DNA of 64,000 bases from the NCBI GenBank assembly GCA_934045905.1, contig OW203762.1, forward strand, positions 20,864,345 through 20,928,344. The letters are read 5' to 3'. The DNA is from Leuctra nigra (taxonomy: Eukaryota > Arthropoda > Insecta > Plecoptera > Leuctridae). Each line of letters begins with the position of its first letter. The stretch's first letter is position 1. Shown here piece by piece: positions 62,701-64,000 of the stretch. A model generated the notes under the pieces. The model was not told where the DNA came from. It worked only from the letters and a program-made list of their open reading frames with translations, and made no database searches. A program made the translations under genes and the position numbers.

Positions 62701-62770
62701 TGGAAAATATCCGACCGAACCGGGGCTCGAGGTCCCGGGTTCGAGCCCCGGTTCGGTCGGATATTTTTCA
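62701..62770. repeat. 30-nt-arm near-perfect palindrome on a tRNA B-box
   Basis: Arms 62701-62730 and 62741-62770 pair with a single mismatch around a 10-base loop (GGTCCCGGGT). Each arm contains the B-box-like GGTTCGAGCCCC region in opposite orientation, plus CGGTTCGGTCGGATATTTT. It lies in the intron after the CDC42 effector exon. Confidence 0.85.
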
Positions 62771-64000
62771 CAACACACCCCTTCACACCCTATCATCCTG
62801 ACTCCATGGAAGTTTTCCACAGAAACCTACATTATTATACCCAGTACCTCATACGCTTATAAAATACATAAATTACTGGATCATTCCAAGGAAATCTTCT
62901 CAATTGAATGAACAAATATTACAAGGAAAAGTACCTTTCTAGGTACTCACAAATAAACTGAGGGCTTTGGTTTAATTGATTTTAATATTTCACAATGCCA
63001 TGCCTTCTCAGTTATGGGCTCATTTATGTTACAAAATACCTTATTCTGCAATGTTCAATATGGTACGAAATTATACCTTGTGAACATTTTCATTGAGTTG
63101 ATTCATGATGATGCTCACAAAGTTGAGGAATGAGAAACATTGCAGTCTGCTGTTTAGATGTTCATTTCCTGATTGCAAGTTCTACTAGCTACTATTGAAT
63201 ATTATGATTAAAAGTAGGTAGAGACTTGCTATCATAATTAGATTAGCAAAAAGAATACCACTTCCCCTATCCTTCATAATTACCATCCTTGTTGTTATGT
63301 CACCATTGCCCACTATTCATATTTAGAGCATCAGTACAGTAAGTTTGTAAATTTATTTACCAATTTGGAATGCTTAGTTTTATCCACATTTGAATTGATA
63401 AAGTTTTAGTTGATAATGAAAACCATCACGGGGAAGGATGACCAATGAAGATCTCTTCCATTGTTAAAGTTAAAAAAAAATCTATGAGCTACTTAAACTT
63501 TTGAGATTCCTTAACTCCTTATTCAGCAACTTTTATGCAAACTAACCGCTTGGCGCTTATAGTCATAACTTTTAGTCTTTAGAACAAACTTTTTTAACCG
63601 TGGTCAAGAAGCCTGTTAGTGTTATCAGTCTCTCGATGGCGCGGGTTGTGGAGGCCCGTGCTGTAAATGTTACACCGTCCTTCCGATGTGGATGTGATGT
63701 TAAGAGTCGGCTACCTATACTAAAAGGTAAACGTTGAGATAATCCTAAATATCGTCATACCTAAGTACTTTTGAATCATTCAATTTAAGAAAAATGTGAA
63801 AACTAATTAGTGTAGCTAACTTTTTAGTCGACCTTACCAATATAAACACCAAATTATAAATACAATATTTGTGCCCAAACTCGTGGAGAGACTTCCACGA
63901 GTTTGGACACAAGTATCCCCAACACCACGTCCTCAACAGCACAAGACTGTGCAAATAATCTTATGGACTGGATCCAGACTTTGGCCACTTGCGTTGATAA
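62771..64000. other. right-edge intron with SINE and MITE fragments
   Basis: A fragment related to the 3' half of the 35277-35660 SINE is at about 63618-63700 (GTTATCAGTCTCTCG, TTACACCGTCCTT). From ~63827 to the edge is a dispersed element also seen at 21226-21299 (ATATAAACACCAAA) and, in its later part, at 32960-33085 (CAACACCACAAGACCATGTG versus CAACAGCACAAGACTGTGC; AATAATCTTATGG; CACTTGCGT). The copy is cut by the window end. Confidence 0.5.

Noticed and set aside
62684..62911. 75-aa frame after the CDC42 effector exon
   Set aside because: It is produced by the palindrome at 62701-62770 and has no coding character beyond it.

Overview
The window is AT-rich eukaryotic nuclear DNA. It carries multi-exon genes with GT-AG introns, long introns packed with short inverted-repeat transposons, TATA and arthropod-type initiator signals, and animal gene families. 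The gene content (a Skeletor-type DM13/DOMON protein, coronin, a secreted histidine acid phosphatase) points to an insect. The repeat style (many TA, TTAA and 8-bp-duplication MITEs, long fold-back palindromes, a 5S-rRNA-derived SINE) would fit a hemipteran, but I cannot name the species and that narrower guess is weak.

Layout. (1) At 641-730 there is a TATA plus initiator promoter and a non-coding first exon for a minus-strand gene that leaves the window on the left. (2) At 5999-21589 (minus) there is a complete seven-exon secreted histidine acid phosphatase of 376 aa. Its long introns hold several MITEs, two copies of an ~820-bp interspersed repeat, and a tandem array grown out of its own fourth exon. 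(3) At 24515-26355 (plus) there is a poly(A)-binding-protein-like gene with four RRMs in one exon and no visible MLLE domain. (4) At 28956-36252 (plus) there is a complete seven-exon short-form tRNase Z (ELAC1 type, 358 aa). (5) At 37640-41711 (plus) there is a complete ten-exon coronin (518 aa), with a plausible alternative coding first exon at 36797-36928. (6) At 42454-54953 (minus) there is a complete thirteen-exon Skeletor-like protein (680 aa: signal peptide, two DM13 domains, DOMON, C-terminal hydrophobic segment), convergent with coronin. (7) At 62285-62545 (plus) there is the main coding exon of a CDC42 small effector (CRIB motif), with a likely non-coding first exon ending at 56140; the gene runs off the right edge.

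I derived the exon structures by hand from splice sites, reading-frame phase and family similarity. In all four complete multi-exon genes the phases close exactly from start codon to stop codon. The genes are unrelated in function and do not form an operon or pathway: a secreted phosphatase, an RNA-binding protein, tRNA 3'-end processing, actin regulation, a cell-surface/extracellular-matrix protein and Rho-GTPase signalling.

I found no new enzymatic or defence system. The most unusual content is structural: a minisatellite seeded by a coding exon that carries copied splice acceptors; MITEs inserted end-to-end that share one target duplication; a TTAA-type element nested inside a fold-back element whose sister copy is also present; a 5S-derived SINE; and a near-perfect 30-nt-arm palindrome built on a tRNA B-box.
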